This document shows positions 35,612 to 47,145 of a stretch of DNA of 64,000 nt, one piece after another. The position numbers and the translations under genes are program-made. Numbering within the stretch: the stretch's first letter is position 1; the number at the start of each line of letters is the position of its first letter. This DNA comes from Rutstroemia sp. NJR-2017a BVV2 (Eukaryota; Ascomycota; Leotiomycetes; Helotiales; Rutstroemiaceae). Location: assembly GCA_002946415.1 (NCBI GenBank), contig NJPS01000044.1, positions 558,001 through 622,000 on the forward strand, given 5' to 3'. The notes under the pieces were generated by a model. It made no database searches. It was not told where the DNA came from and worked only from the letters and a program-made list of their open reading frames with translations.

Positions 35612-37322
35612 CTACCTCCTACGAAATTGTAGGATGGGCCCTTCCTTACCAACAATAAAGTGGTCTTTCATCTTGTATTCGCCGTGTCTCCCCACGCCTA
35701 CTTTTTCGTAGCCAGGCGCAATTCTCAAATCATATAACCACTAAAACATTAAAGAGTTAGTAGTTGACTATGGTATTGTTTTTGAAGGGCAAAGGTCATC
35801 TGAGATGCGTACCAGGACTCTTGAAATTCCAATGCATAGCTCAATTAAAGCAACACTCTTTCCTATACAAGATCGTGGCCCAATACTGAAAGGAGCAAAC
35901 GCTTCTCGGGCCCTTGAGACCTCTTCTTGGGTACGGCCTTCATTTTCGAGAACTCCTGGAGTATCTTTAATCAACCATCGACTGGGATCATAGACAAAAG
36001 GGCGGTCAAAGTACTTCACATTGTGATGCAGTGAGTAAGTTGGTACACCAACGGTAGTGCCGGCTGCAAAATGATGTCCGTCTACCTGGAGACCGCCGGG
36101 AAGAACTTCTCTTTGAAGAGGCATGGGAACTGGTGGACACAAACGGAGACTTTCGTCGATACAAGCCCGCAAATATTTCATCGAATTCAGTGCTGGGCCT
36201 TGTACAATGGATTCTACGTCCGAGAACGTGCTACGAATAGTAGCAGTCAATCGGTCCAGAACCTCACGGTGCTGCGAAAGAAAATAAAAGGTCGCAGTAA
36301 CAGCGGTGTTGGCGGTATCTGAACCAGCTCCAAGAAGCAGCGTCACCTCGGACATAAGTTCACCCTCACTATACGACTCCCCAGTGTCCGAGTTGCGTGC
36401 TTGCTGGAGATAATAGATGACATCGCGACGGCCTTCGCTTCCTGGGCCCGTTTGAAGACGGGTCTGTAGCTGTTTACGAGAGAACGCGATTTGCTTCTGT
36501 CGTTTTTCCCACGATCCACTAAGAAGAATTCTGTCGAGGTTGATTCTCTTGAGACTCGGCATCTGGCCAATGATGTTCAGTTTTCGAATATTGGCAGCCA
36601 TCAAGTCGAGGAAAAACCTGTTGTCCTCATGCAGCGATGTGCCAAACGTCTTGCCAAAGCAAATCTCTCCCAACGAGTCGAATATCATATACGGTCCCCA
36701 ATGCGCCATGTCTTTTGGACTGGCCCACTCGCCGTTGGAGGCGTCAGTACTGGTGGAATCGCCAAGACCGGCACACCAGTCGCGTATGGCAGATAGGATG
36801 TGTGGTTGCATGCCGCGTAAAGCTTGATCCGAGAAGGCCTGCGACATCACTCGTTTCTTTCGGGCGTGAACATCCTTGTCAACGGCATTGAAGATGCTGA
36901 CGCCATAAAAAACACGGTACCAAAAGCCTTTTTGCACATTGGCCTTGTGGCCATAGATTTGCTCTAGGGCCGTTGCACTGTTGATCGACATATGGTCTGG
37001 TCCATAGCGGATGAAGGGACCATACTTCTGGTGGAGATCATAGAGATTGTAGTGGCCAGTGCCTTTGACAGCATGGTAGGCTGCGTGGAAGCTGGTAAGC
37101 TTTGCAAGAAACGGCCCGGGGTATTTCGCGAGCGGGTGAAATGTTGTTTGATAGACAACATATACTGTTCCCTAGGACCTCGGTCAGTGGTGGAAAGCAT
37201 GAAACGATGAACATGATTACCCAAAGAACGAGTAGACCGCCGACCACGGTCAGAATTGCGAGATTGATCGGGGTGAGTGATAGATCAAAAACGCCTCCAG
37301 TGCGCAGCGTGTCGCTAGACAT
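35612..37322 (-). CDS. Cytochrome P450 monooxygenase
   Basis: Three exons: 37322-37221, 37171-35813 and 35740-35612, 529 residues. An N-terminal membrane anchor (about 15-45) is followed by the proline-rich hinge HPLAKYPGPF. The I-helix oxygen-binding motif is LLGAGSDTAN, the K-helix ExxR is ESLR, and the heme-binding loop is FSIGPRSCIGKS with the axial Cys. The protein is therefore complete and probably active in the endoplasmic reticulum. The last exon ends in FRRR. Sequence style is that of fungal P450s near the trichothecene and benzoate hydroxylase groups, but the exact CYP family and substrate cannot be assigned by eye. Neighbours are an alpha/beta hydrolase and pseudogenes. Confidence 0.95.
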
Positions 37323-37943
37323 TTTGATTTATGCCTGGCTAGAACAGAAAATTAATTTTGACACATATGCGTCTCGAAGGTTTTATGCATTTCCCTATGT
37401 GGATCTAATGTGGATCTATGTATGGATGAGGCACAGCAGTTGCAACAACAGTTGGAGTTGGAGTTGCAGTTGCTGTGAGTGGTTGGCTGTCTCGCTTGTT
37501 TCGGTTTAAGTCTCACCCGAAGGCGATTAATTTACCAGCACGTTGGGAAGGCCCGTTTCCCTGCTTCAAAAACAGCAGCCACTTCCACTCCCTAACATAG
37601 CAAAAAGTCCTACTGTTCGACCTGAAGAATGACGCTTGTGCGTATAGTGATGAACCCATGCAAATTGGTTTCCCTTAACTTGTCTTTCCGGGTTTCTGAA
37701 ATCAAACAGCTGCGGCTAATTCTTATGTAATTGCGAAGTCAAGAGTACATTCTCGTAGTCTTCTTCCTGTCTAACACATCATCCAATAACACAGAGAGAC
37801 CTTTCAATCCGACCTTCACTCAGTCACCCAACAGTACTAGCAACACTCCTACCGCCACTTCATCAAATGGTGTACTTGAGAACGGCACATTTATGATATA
37901 TCAAAGGGAACTCAAATGATTCTGGTTTCTTCGGAAGCGCCTT
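37323..37943. other. Spacer upstream of P450
   Basis: No supported gene. A short run of GTTGGA/GTTGCA hexamers lies at about 37447-37475. Confidence 0.5.
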
Positions 37944-38592
37944 TCACTGCAGCACTTCCTCAAGACTAGCGGCGCAATGGGTCGCATGATGATAAGCATT
38001 GCTCATGTCCGCCAACAGGGGATCATCTCTCAAAGCCATAGCTACCTTCCTCCACACATATACGCAGTGGAGCTCGTGAGCATTCGAGTGTGAAGTCCAC
38101 ACCTTAGAATAATTTCCAGCCCTCAAGACATCCAGGTCCTTTCCAAGAATGGGCTGCGTAGGGTCCAGATCAGAGAACTAATCCTAGTCCGTGAAGATGT
38201 CACCAGCATGCTCAATCAGCTCATCGAACACATCTTCTCCTTATATCCATGCACATCACTGGATCGAATCGACACCCTTGCAATCTTGCATCCGTCGGGT
38301 TTACGCCACAGGCTGTCCCTTCTGGAAGGGGATGGGTCTGGTGAGTCCTCCGATGGGAGATAACCAGGCCCGTTATTGCGAGGGACGAGATGAACAACAA
38401 CAATATGGATATCAAGGTCACCGAAAGTAGAACTCATCTGTAGACCCTGGACTGTAGATCGTCGCCTACTTCTTGAAACCACGAGCGGTGCCTGCTCATC
38501 TCAGATGCATCCTCGCTAGACGAGTTATCTTCGGTGAGAATTCTCTTGTACTCGGGCCCATGAAGCTTCGGCACAAAGAGAGATTTTTCCAT
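37944..38592 (-). pseudogene. Broken gene for a TM protein with CG..GC and HxxHC motifs
   Basis: Reading from the ATG at 38592 a near-continuous homologous frame runs to the stop at 37944 but is interrupted. Part 1 is a hydrophilic leader ending SRVYR, then an in-frame TGA, then a membrane helix (LLLFISSLAITGLVI) and ACGVNPTDARLQGCRFDP. There a one- or two-base indel changes frame. Part 2 contains a TAA, then FDELIEHAGDIFTD followed by two TAG codons separated by one Asp, then an uninterrupted part with NAHELHC and YHHATHC. The motif set (one TM helix, CG-x-A-x-GC-x-FD, two His-x-x-His-Cys type blocks) resembles fungal proteins related to the UstYa/DUF3328 type; the exact family is uncertain. 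I see it as a dead gene. Confidence 0.72.
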
Positions 38593-39240
38593 TATCAATT
38601 ATGCCAAACGAATGGACTTAAAACAGACGATGAGAGCGGTGATAATTGACAGCAACTTGTATTAGATTGAATAGGAGCGACCAGATTCAACTCCTGTAAT
38701 GCAGGGAGATGGAGATCTTTCGTTGGAATGGGCTGTAGAGTTAAGGGCGGTGCTTCTTGAATGATAGTAAAGCTCCTCAACATTCTCCTCCCAGTATGAT
38801 ATCGAGCATATAAAGATCGGACATTCTGGCTTCGCATTGTAGCAACACCGAGTCAATCGGTGAGGTTAGTCTCCATATCAGAGAAAAGCCAAATTAATCA
38901 GCAGGGGAAAGTCGTATCGAGATGGCAAGCCGTGGCGATGATACGGCGTACAACGTCCAAGTCTTGGCGTGGGGTGGTGGGGTGTCTCCCGGCTGGTCAT
39001 GGAAGAATTTGGTGCCGCACTCGCAGCACTCGGGTTCTTAACCAGCACCAACACTAATCTTCCGGCTACCGTGCTTCAATAGAATAAGCTTAAATACCTC
39101 GGTTACGAGTTAAAGGGGAATAGTACTCGTAAGGACCCGAGTGTTCTTTCCCTGACGGCAACGACAACTATCATCCATTCCAAGACCGGGAGTATTTCTT
39201 TAATACAAATTCAACTATTCCTACCAGCATACCACTATTA
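38593..39240. other. Spacer between two pseudogenes
   Basis: No gene recognised; only short frames. The N-terminal half expected for the MFS relic to the right is not detectable here. Confidence 0.5.
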
Positions 39241-40100
39241 GGTTCTAGTGGCCAGGCCACTTCTGTCAGCTCTGATCGCCTTTATGAAAGACATGTCAGT
39301 TTTGAGTTGGCAAGCTCTCTTTGCAATCCATGGCGTAATTGACCTCGCTGTCGTGGTGATATTGCGGTTGAAACTCCCGGCTTCTATTCATACTGTTCAT
39401 TGACTGGATTCACTGCCGTCAAAAACAAAGACCCCGCTGCCGGCTGGGAAAGTAAAGTCAAGGACTTTTCCGACCCAAAGAATTTGATATTCATAGTAAT
39501 ATTCATCTGCTGCAACCTGATGACGGCACAAACACCCTCCTATCTCGCTGTATACTCCCGCATATCTTTTGCCTCCATGCCTTATTTCGTTTTCTCGGTA
39601 ATCTCAGATCCGGTAGCATCGCATTTAATTTTTGATCTGCCGACCATAGCTCCATTTGTTTCAGTCATCGCAATATTCATCATAGCAAGAATTTCGGACA
39701 GAAAGCAAGTTCGAGGCCATTTCGTTGCTGGTTGCGGGCTTCTCTCCGCGACAGGCTTTTCCATCATGTCCGTGGGTGCTATTCTCAACTAGAGCTTGTG
39801 GTGGTCTTTCTTTGCCATCTTCCTCGCATGTCTAGAATACTATGGCGCAATGACTGTCATCCTTTCCTGGGCTTTGGGAAATGAGCGGTCGCGATTCAAG
39901 TAAGGGGTTCTCCTGGCACTGCTTCTGGGGTAGCACGGCTCGCTGCTATATTCTCCCCATCTGGGGTGAAGCCGTGGTGGAGGGCTAGGGATGAATCTGC
40001 TCATCCTCGAGGTCTGGGGGGGTGAGCGCTGCATTGATGGCCTTATGTGCAATATTGGCGCTGGTCTTGAGATAGAACCTAATTTGGAGGAACTCTGGCA
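39240..40100 (+). pseudogene. MFS transporter relic (allantoate/nicotinate permease type)
   Basis: Fragments in different frames match the central and C-terminal part of DAL5/TNA1-like permeases. First is SWQALFAIHGVIDLAVVVI, then after a frame change the 39400-39792 frame with DPKNLIFIVIFICCNLMTAQ, a loop RISDRKQVRGHF, and GCGLLSATGFSIMSVGAIL. It is broken by a TAG at 39790. The same frame continues as WWSFFAIFLACLEYYGAM and VILSWALGNERSRFK before a TAA at 39901, with weak matches (GVLLALLL, ALCAILALVLR) beyond. No intact N-terminal half or start was found. Limits are approximate. Confidence 0.7.
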
Positions 40101-40590
40101 GAGCAGAACAATCTTACGTACCGGTCAAGGGTGGCGAGGCAATCGATGGCGTGGCAGACGAGCAAACCCTTGACAAATATATTGTGTAGAAATCGATAAA
40201 ACTGGCTTCGCTAAAGACCCATTTTACCCCAAACAAGATACTTCGGTCAGCATGCCATGGCCTACATCTGCAACGCAAAAACTGTTTTCTTTGCATAACA
40301 TATCGTTGAGCCAGATCACTAAGTCAATATCCCGTCGCCAGTTTAGTGAGTTGCAGCGAGTATTCCACAAATGCCATTGTTCACTTGGCAGGTATGCTGG
40401 ACTACTTCCGGGAAAAGCTTGCTTTTATCTTCCAGGCCCCAATAAAATGAAGTTTATCCTCTCTCAGTCTAGAAGATAGCCTTCTACATATGAAAAGCTA
40501 AGCCCATAGACACCAAAAGTAAGATGGGATGCGTGGCTCCCGATGTTCTCTGTCTCGTTCACATCGTCTTCTCGACCCTAGTACTCTAAC
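40101..40590. other. Spacer between MFS relic and F-box-type gene
   Basis: No gene seen. Confidence 0.5.
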
Positions 40591-41948
40591 TTATATATCT
40601 CCCCATCCCTCCCTAGCCTTTTTCTTGATTATCCTCACTCTCTCTGCTTCATCTTTAAGATACTGTTCATACCATATGGGAACCTGGTCATCATAAAATG
40701 TCCAATTTAATTGACTGGCACGTTCAAATGTTGGACGGTTGGTTCCAAGGAAAGCTGGCCGCTCGTCCTCGGGGATCTTCGAGAGTTCAGCATTGGTCAA
40801 TTCAGCGAGCTTCTGCTCGACCAATACCCAGAATGCACGAGGGTCGTGGTAAACTTTGTGCGATGTCGTATATTCATAACGAAGAACAGGGCTCCTGAAA
40901 ATTTCCACACGCACAAGATAGTCCCGTGAATCAATGTACTTTTCAACTTTGAAGAATGAATGCTGCAAAATCGACGTGGGTTGGCCGGCTTTGACACCAT
41001 TTGTATCAAGTGCGATAGACCACGTATACGAATCGCCTATTCTTCTACGACTGTTCAATTGTAGAGAGTGTAGCTTTTTTATACCCCCCCGGGCTACGGC
41101 TTCCTTCCATGTCCACGTTCGGCTTCTGTATCTTCTCTTAAGATGTTCAGTCTTTCCATTTACTTCAGAATTGGGATTTCGGCCTCCATTGCTACAATGA
41201 GCTGTCCTTTTAATGTAGCTCACGTCGGGAAACAGCGAATACCCAAAGTTCCATGAGATGATGTTCACAACAAAGCTTCGACGAAAGACATGGAAGATTG
41301 CCATCAAAGGAATGCCGATGGTGTAGATGATTCGGACCTGAATTGCTTTTGCTTTGGTCGAGGACCTCCTATGATATGTTTTAATCTGGACTTGATAAGC
41401 AAACGACTTGAGCTTGAAATTAGACATATGTGCCGAAATACCTCTGATATGGGCGCTACAGGACCCGCATACAGGTGTAAGGTATTACTTGACCAAGGTT
41501 GAACAGATTGCAGTTCGTATCCTTCACACCCCATCAAGTACTTGTCTAATGGGTCACACGTTCTGAACGGGCTCAAACTATCCACAAAGATATCCAAGCT
41601 AAGCTCAGAATCATGCCAAATTTCTCTCTTGAAGAATTATACAGCGAAGGCTCCAGATATGAGAGCATCATGCTTGGCTAACAGCGACCGAAAGCTGACA
41701 GGGTCTTTGACATAACGGGTGAGCTGGCGATTGATGTTCCACTGGGTTTTGAAGAGGCTTTCAAAAAAGGGGGATAGTTTCTTGGTAGTTAGTCGGAAAC
41801 ATAAGATATCAACAGGATCCAGATGCGAACATATGTTATCAAAGATCGGATAACACAGGAAAATATCTTTCCAGCTCAAGGATTGGTTTCGCTCGGTCAT
41901 TTCGTAAGTCTTGTGAAGTTTCATAGATCTACTATAATACTTGTACAT
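40591..41948 (-). pseudogene. F-box-type gene, disrupted
   Basis: Starting at ATG 41948 (alternatives 41924, 41900) the frame has an F-box-like block WKDIFLCYPIFDNICSHLD with PVDILCFRLTTK, then RSLLAKHDALISGAFAV. A TAA at 41636-41638 follows, where related proteins carry Gln, and the same frame goes on as FFKREIWHDSEL and LDIFVDSL up to about 41400. The homologous sequence then moves to another frame with KAIQVRIIYTIGIPLMAIFH, VVNIISWNFGYSLFPDV and a long hydrophilic C-terminus ending GWGDI at 40591. I could not find splice sites that join these parts cleanly. A pair of separate expressed pieces, or a small undetected intron at the second break, remains possible. Confidence 0.6.
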
Positions 41949-42508
41949 CAACCTAAAGTATGTGATGTCCAAAAGGCTTCCTGCAGAGATGCCCAGTCTG
42001 GCGAAATCACGATGAGGCGGCGGGAACGTCCTTATCAATCAGAAGTTCGGGATAGCGACCGCCCTTGCCGACGCTGCCTGCAAAATAGTGGTCTCACTAC
42101 TTAACAAGTTGCAGGACCTGACTTTGAGGAACTGTAACCTTTACCAGTAGTGATTGGGCAGTCTGACTATCTGCTAAGTGTGCAGAGATCTAAGGCTCTG
42201 AAAGATTTTAAGCTTGGTGGAGAAGCTTTTCAGTGGAAAGATAAGTAGACACCCATTGGCAAGCCACTAACAATATTGAACGTTTCGCTTTTGCGATGAT
42301 GTACGGTTGTTGACCGTATCGTCTAGAAAAGTTGATTGGACGTTGACAGAAGCACTGTTGGAAGTGTAAAATATATGTCACGTGCATAAAATTCGCGCTA
42401 GCGTGAGCAACCTGGGAGTCCAAGATTTATTCGCGACTCGAGCTTCTAGGCGCATCAACGATTCCTTGAGATCGACAAGGCACGATATATCACAACCCAC
42501 ACGCAAAA
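41949..42508. other. Divergent region upstream of CEF1
   Basis: No supported gene. Presumed promoter and leader of CEF1 near 42420-42508. Confidence 0.5.
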
Positions 42509-44920
42509 ATGCCTGTCGTCAAAGGAGGCGTGTGGACTAACATCGAGGATGAAATCTTGAAAGCAAGTGTCTCGAAATATGGTCTAAACCAATGGGCTCG
42601 AGTTTCTTCCCTCCTCGCCAGGAAAACACCTAAGCAATGCAAAGCGAGATGGAGCGAGTGGCTGGACCCCGGTATTCGAAAGATAGAGTGGAGTAAGGAG
42701 GAGGATGAGAAATTACTGCATTTAGCAAAGTTGATGCCAACGCAATGGCGCACGATTGCCCCGATTGTTGGACGAACGGCGACTCAGTGTCTCGAAAGAT
42801 ACCAGAAATTGCTCGATGAGGCGGAACAAAAGGAAGCTGGGGAGTTGGGTCTCGGTGGCCCGGAGGGTGGCGAGACAAAAGCACCATCTGCGGATGATGT
42901 ACGGCGACTGCGACCTGGTGAAGTCGACCCAGATCCAGAATCTAAACCTGCGAGACCCGACACCGTTGATTTAGATGAAGATGAGAAGGAGATGCTGAGC
43001 GAGGCGCGTGCTCGTTTGGCAAATACACAGGGTAAGAAAGCAAAGAGAAAGGCTCGTGAGCGTCAATTGGAGGAATCGAGGAGGCTGGCGGTGTTGCAGA
43101 AGCGGAGGGAACTTAAGAATGCCGGTATTAATATCAAGGTTGTCAATCGGAAGAAAGGACAGATGGATTACAATGCCGATATTCCCTTTGAGAAAGCTCC
43201 TGCAGCTGGTTTCTACGATACTGGTGAAGAAGCTGTTCAAAACGAAAAACAGAGAGCAGCATTTGACCCACGAAAACAACAACTGGCCATTAAGCGCAAA
43301 GGTGACCAGGACGATAACCCAGATCAAAAACGCCAGAAGAACGATAAGAATGCACCATCTGCATCATACCAAGCTGCCATGAAGGCAGGCCAGATGCAGA
43401 AGATTAGAGAGGCGGAGCAGAGCAGCAAGAGACGAGCATTAGTATTGCCAGCCCCGCAAGTTGGTGAAGGGGAGCTTGAGGAAATTGTGAAGATGGGTAT
43501 GATTGGGGAGAGAGCGAATATGATGGCTAGATCAAGCGAAAATGATGCTACGAGAGGGCTTGTCAACACATATTCCACCGTTAATAGTGGAGCACCGATT
43601 CGAACTCCTCGAGCTCCGGCACAAGAAGACCATATTGCGAACGAGATCAGAAATATTAGAGCCCTTACGGAGACACAATCCTCACTTCTGGGTGGAGACA
43701 ATACGCCGTTACATGAAGGGGCCGGCAGCACAGGATTCGACGGCGCCACACCGCGAAAACAGCAGATGGAAACACCCAATCCTATGGCCACTCCATTCCG
43801 CGCGAACGGTATTGCTGCAACCCCTGCAAGGAATGGTGTAGGGGCCACACCCATGCGAACCCCTCGAGACAGCTTCGCCTTGAATGCTGATGGAGAAATG
43901 GAGCTAGTAGGCAGGACACCGCAAGACCTCAAATTGAGAGAGATCAATATGAAGAACCAACTAAGAGTTGGTTTAGCATCTTTGCCAAAGCCAAAGGATA
44001 CGGAGTGGGAGCTAGAGCTGCCAGAGGAGCAGCAGGAAGCTCTCAACAGACAAGAGCTTTCAGAGGAAGACGCAGAAATCCGAGATAGGAGGAATCGGCA
44101 AATTCGGGAAGCGCAAGAGCAGCTGGAGTTCAAGAGACGTACACAGGTGTTGCAAAAAGGTCTACCTCGGCCTTCAGTCATCGATATCGATGCATTGATG
44201 AAGACTGTGGCCAACATACCGGATCCGATAGAGAGCGCCATCGAAAGAGAAGCAGCATTACTGATTGCTAACGACGCGCTCAAATACCCCACCCCTGGAG
44301 CCAAGGTTCGAGGTACCTCAAAACCCATTGACACATTCGACGACGAAGCTCTCTCACAGGCGCGTTTGCAACTATTGATGGAAGTGCCCAAAGACTTGGT
44401 AGATGAAGGATCAGACGCTTTCCGAGATGCTTGGAATGCAGCTCACAAGTCTTCATTGTTACCTGGACTAAGCGGCTACGAATCCGATGATGAAGTAGAC
44501 GAGCAGCAATTGCTGATTCAAGCTTTCGACGTAAGTTTACCTTTTCTGACCACCTTTTTCAGTTATAAAAGTTCACTAACACTGCCCCAGAATGTCCAAG
44601 AATCCATCATCGCCGCCGCAGAAAAAGGTAACAAGTCGGAGAAGAAGCTCGCTTTGCACCTAGGGGGGTACCAACAACGCGCCAAAATGCTCCGTCAAAA
44701 GATCGGCGAAGCGTCCGAAGCGTTGTCGAAGGCTACGTATTCCCTCGATGCGTTCAGGACTCTGCAGATCTCGGAAGATGTCGCTATTTCCAGAAGATTA
44801 GAAGATCTGAGGGAGCGAGTAAGCTTCGTCAGTAAGAGGGAGAGAGAAGCTCAGGAGTTGTATAGGGAGAGGAAGGAGGAGCTGATGAGCTTGATGGATG
44901 GCGTGAATGGTTATCATTGA
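42509..44920 (+). CDS. CEF1: Pre-mRNA splicing factor CEF1/CDC5
   Basis: Two exons, 42509-44530 and 44591-44920, 783 residues. Cef1/Cdc5 is the Myb-related core of the NineTeen complex in the active spliceosome. Two Myb repeats occupy about residues 5-110 with the spaced Trp pattern ([48 protein letters not shown]). Next comes a basic Lys/Arg-rich region with [21 protein letters not shown], typical of Cdc5, then TP-rich motifs ([15 protein letters not shown]) and a C-terminal coiled coil that binds Prp19-complex partners. The 60-nt intron has GTAAGT, CACTAAC and CCCAG but is a multiple of three with no stop, so an intronless model of 803 residues would look deceptively open. Confidence 0.94.
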   Translation: MPVVKGGVWTNIEDEILKASVSKYGLNQWARVSSLLARKTPKQCKARWSEWLDPGIRKIEWSKEEDEKLLHLAKLMPTQWRTIAPIVGRTATQCLERYQKLLDEAEQKEAGELGLGGPEGGETKAPSADDVRRLRPGEVDPDPESKPARPDTVDLDEDEKEMLSEARARLANTQGKKAKRKARERQLEESRRLAVLQKRRELKNAGINIKVVNRKKGQMDYNADIPFEKAPAAGFYDTGEEAVQNEKQRAAFDPRKQQLAIKRKGDQDDNPDQKRQKNDKNAPSASYQAAMKAGQMQKIREAEQSSKRRALVLPAPQVGEGELEEIVKMGMIGERANMMARSSENDATRGLVNTYSTVNSGAPIRTPRAPAQEDHIANEIRNIRALTETQSSLLGGDNTPLHEGAGSTGFDGATPRKQQMETPNPMATPFRANGIAATPARNGVGATPMRTPRDSFALNADGEMELVGRTPQDLKLREINMKNQLRVGLASLPKPKDTEWELELPEEQQEALNRQELSEEDAEIRDRRNRQIREAQEQLEFKRRTQVLQKGLPRPSVIDIDALMKTVANIPDPIESAIEREAALLIANDALKYPTPGAKVRGTSKPIDTFDDEALSQARLQLLMEVPKDLVDEGSDAFRDAWNAAHKSSLLPGLSGYESDDEVDEQQLLIQAFDVSLPFLTTFFSYKSSLTLPQNVQESIIAAAEKGNKSEKKLALHLGGYQQRAKMLRQKIGEASEALSKATYSLDAFRTLQISEDVAISRRLEDLRERVSFVSKREREAQELYRERKEELMSLMDGVNGYH

Positions 44921-45381
44921 GGATGAGCAGGGGGGCTGGGGAGTTTTTGTACTATATCGGGATTTATAAAATGATGGGCCATTAATGAATTTGGGGGTAC
45001 TTGGGGACAAAGCAGGCAGATAAGCAATGCAAATTGTATGATATCCGTACATATGGATTGCTCCGTGTAAATTGACGAGTCTGTGTGAAGAAGTTATCTA
45101 TTGCCGTCTAGGTCCATATCTAGTCGTTTCTTGTCTATTGCATTCCTCACGTCCTTAGTATCGTGTCTCGTCCGTCAGCTCCTTCCCGCCCTGTAAGATA
45201 TCGTGATTTTGCATCCTCTATGCCACCGTTTTCCTATAATACTTATTACCTTCCTCCGAATATCCCTCCGAAACTCCTCCGCCCCACCCACCTCCGTCCA
45301 TGCCGATGTCCCTCCTGTGCTGCCCTATTTGTCCTTCGCCCGTTCGTATGCAAAGCACCTGGACCATGAAGGCGCGCAAAA
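44921..45381. other. Convergent 3' region CEF1/hexokinase-like gene
   Basis: Spacer between convergent genes, no gene seen. Confidence 0.5.
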
Positions 45382-47145
45382 TTAGTAGTCCAGTCCGTTC
45401 GTCTTTACATTTTCCGTCTTCATGGTCACCACCGTTCCCGCCAGAATTCCCGCTCCAATGATGCCTCCATCATGACACGGCTCCAAGACGATCTTCTTCA
45501 TATTCATGTGTGCTCGGCCTCGCTTCACATCACTACCATTCGAGTCGCTACCCACGAATTCCTTATTTATGATGTCGTCCAAAAAGCGTTGACAATCAAC
45601 CAAGTAATCCTGGAAGCCCACAATACACGAACCCGTATATCCAACCAATAATTCCTTCGCAGCATCTTGCGGTGATCCGCCACCATGAAGACTGGATGAT
45701 GAGAAGTGGATTTCATCGGCACAGGCTAGCAGACCGACAATAGCGGCGGCGGTGAGACCAGCGGCGCGAACCTGAATTTTCTTGGCGATGTATACGAGAG
45801 TCTCAGCGAGTTCGGGGATCCACTTGTATGGGGATGAAGGAGGAAATGGAAGAACGGCTTCGAGTGGTTCGTAGAGCTGAGGGCCACGGCCAACGGTGGC
45901 AAGAACGGCAGCGTCGAGGCCATTTCGTTCGCGTAGTTGGATGGGAAGTGAGTCGATGGGCATGTGGAGTTGGGTTGTGAAGTAGTCGAGGATAATCAAA
46001 CGACCTAGCTCGCCGAGGTAGCGGCCGGAGGTCATTTGTTCGAAGGGCATGAAACCTGGGGCCTCACACTCTGTATCAAGGATCGTGTCCCATTTGGTTA
46101 CGAGCTTTAGTTCGTGGAGAGGCGGGCCCGTGCCGTTGATAGACCATTCGGTATTAATGGTAAGTTTGGTGTCGTTATGCTTGTATTTAGGGTCATAGGG
46201 GTTGAGGGTCCTTTCGGGGCGCTTGCTGGGATGCAGCTTAGAGAGGGCGAGAGGGATAGTTGCGTTGCAGCCAGTTCCTACGATGAGACCCATGGCGGCT
46301 TTTTGGTGAGGAGAATGGCGGAATTGATAGGCGAAGGAGATGAGGGTTGCAACAGCATCATTTACTATGGCGGCGATTTCGAGCTTGGGAAGATGGGGTT
46401 TGGAGATAGTGGAGGCAGCATATCCCTTCAAGAGCTGTTGACCCAAATTGAGGTTCTTTGTGATAGTGAATCCTTTACCCATAGACATCAGAATAGCTTC
46501 AGATAGGGTGTTTTGTCTGATCGGTTGTTAGTAGAGTGTATAACACGGGAAGGAGGGATCAAACATCATTGGAAAACTAAAGGTGACGCCCATGGCGAGT
46601 GTCTCGGGTAATTCTGAGCCCCATTGATCAATGCCATCTTGGACAACTTCCGCGATACATTTACCAATCCATGCGAATAGATCATCTGCATTGTCGTTTT
46701 TGTGTTCATTATTAATCAACCACGATTTTTCCAAAAGTCTGGTAACACCAGATTTTCCTCCATCTAGCTCGACGAATCCAGCTCTCAAGTTCGATCCTCC
46801 ACTTTCCTTAGGTTAGTATATGCAAGATAAATTCTTAGGTATGGATTACCCACATATCAATTGCCAAAAATCTAGAATGAAGTTAGTCAAACTTAACAAA
46901 AACGCACACAGACATAGTCTTCCCGTTCCATACTATAGATTGAGCGCAAGTGCTTACCTTCCTTTACCCTCTCGTTCGGGTCTCAAAACCTCTTCCGAGA
47001 GTGGTGTTGCCAGGAATTGGTTCTCTGACTCTCTTGCAAGTGTCTTATACGTCTCATATAGACTTCTAGCAAGAGCATGGACTTTATCGACGTTAACATC
47101 TAGAGGCTCAAGAAACTCTTTGAGGCTAGTCGGAACGGTTGCCAT
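45382..47145 (-). CDS. Atypical hexokinase-family protein
   Basis: Four exons by my reading: 47145-46958, 46871-46854, 46801-46565 and 46516-45382, 525 residues. Splicing the 18-nt exon 2 gives RFLAIDIGGSNLRAGFVEL, the phosphate-1 motif of hexokinases. Later motifs are the catalytic-type VNDAVATLIS with Asp, phosphate-2-like GLIVGTGCNATI, EWSINGTG, and SGRYLGELGRL. The C-terminal adenosine region (EPCHDGGIIGAGILAG) deviates from the usual DGSVY/SEDGSGIGA pattern. That deviation and the overall divergence suggest the non-canonical fungal group that includes Aspergillus XprF/HxkC-type regulators of starvation responses, not a main glycolytic enzyme. Whether it phosphorylates glucose is not decided by sequence. 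Start is the ATG at 47145. Confidence 0.82.

Noticed and set aside
43324..44391. 355-residue minus-strand frame opposite CEF1
   Set aside because: Ser/Cys-rich shadow of the CEF1 codons with no family features.
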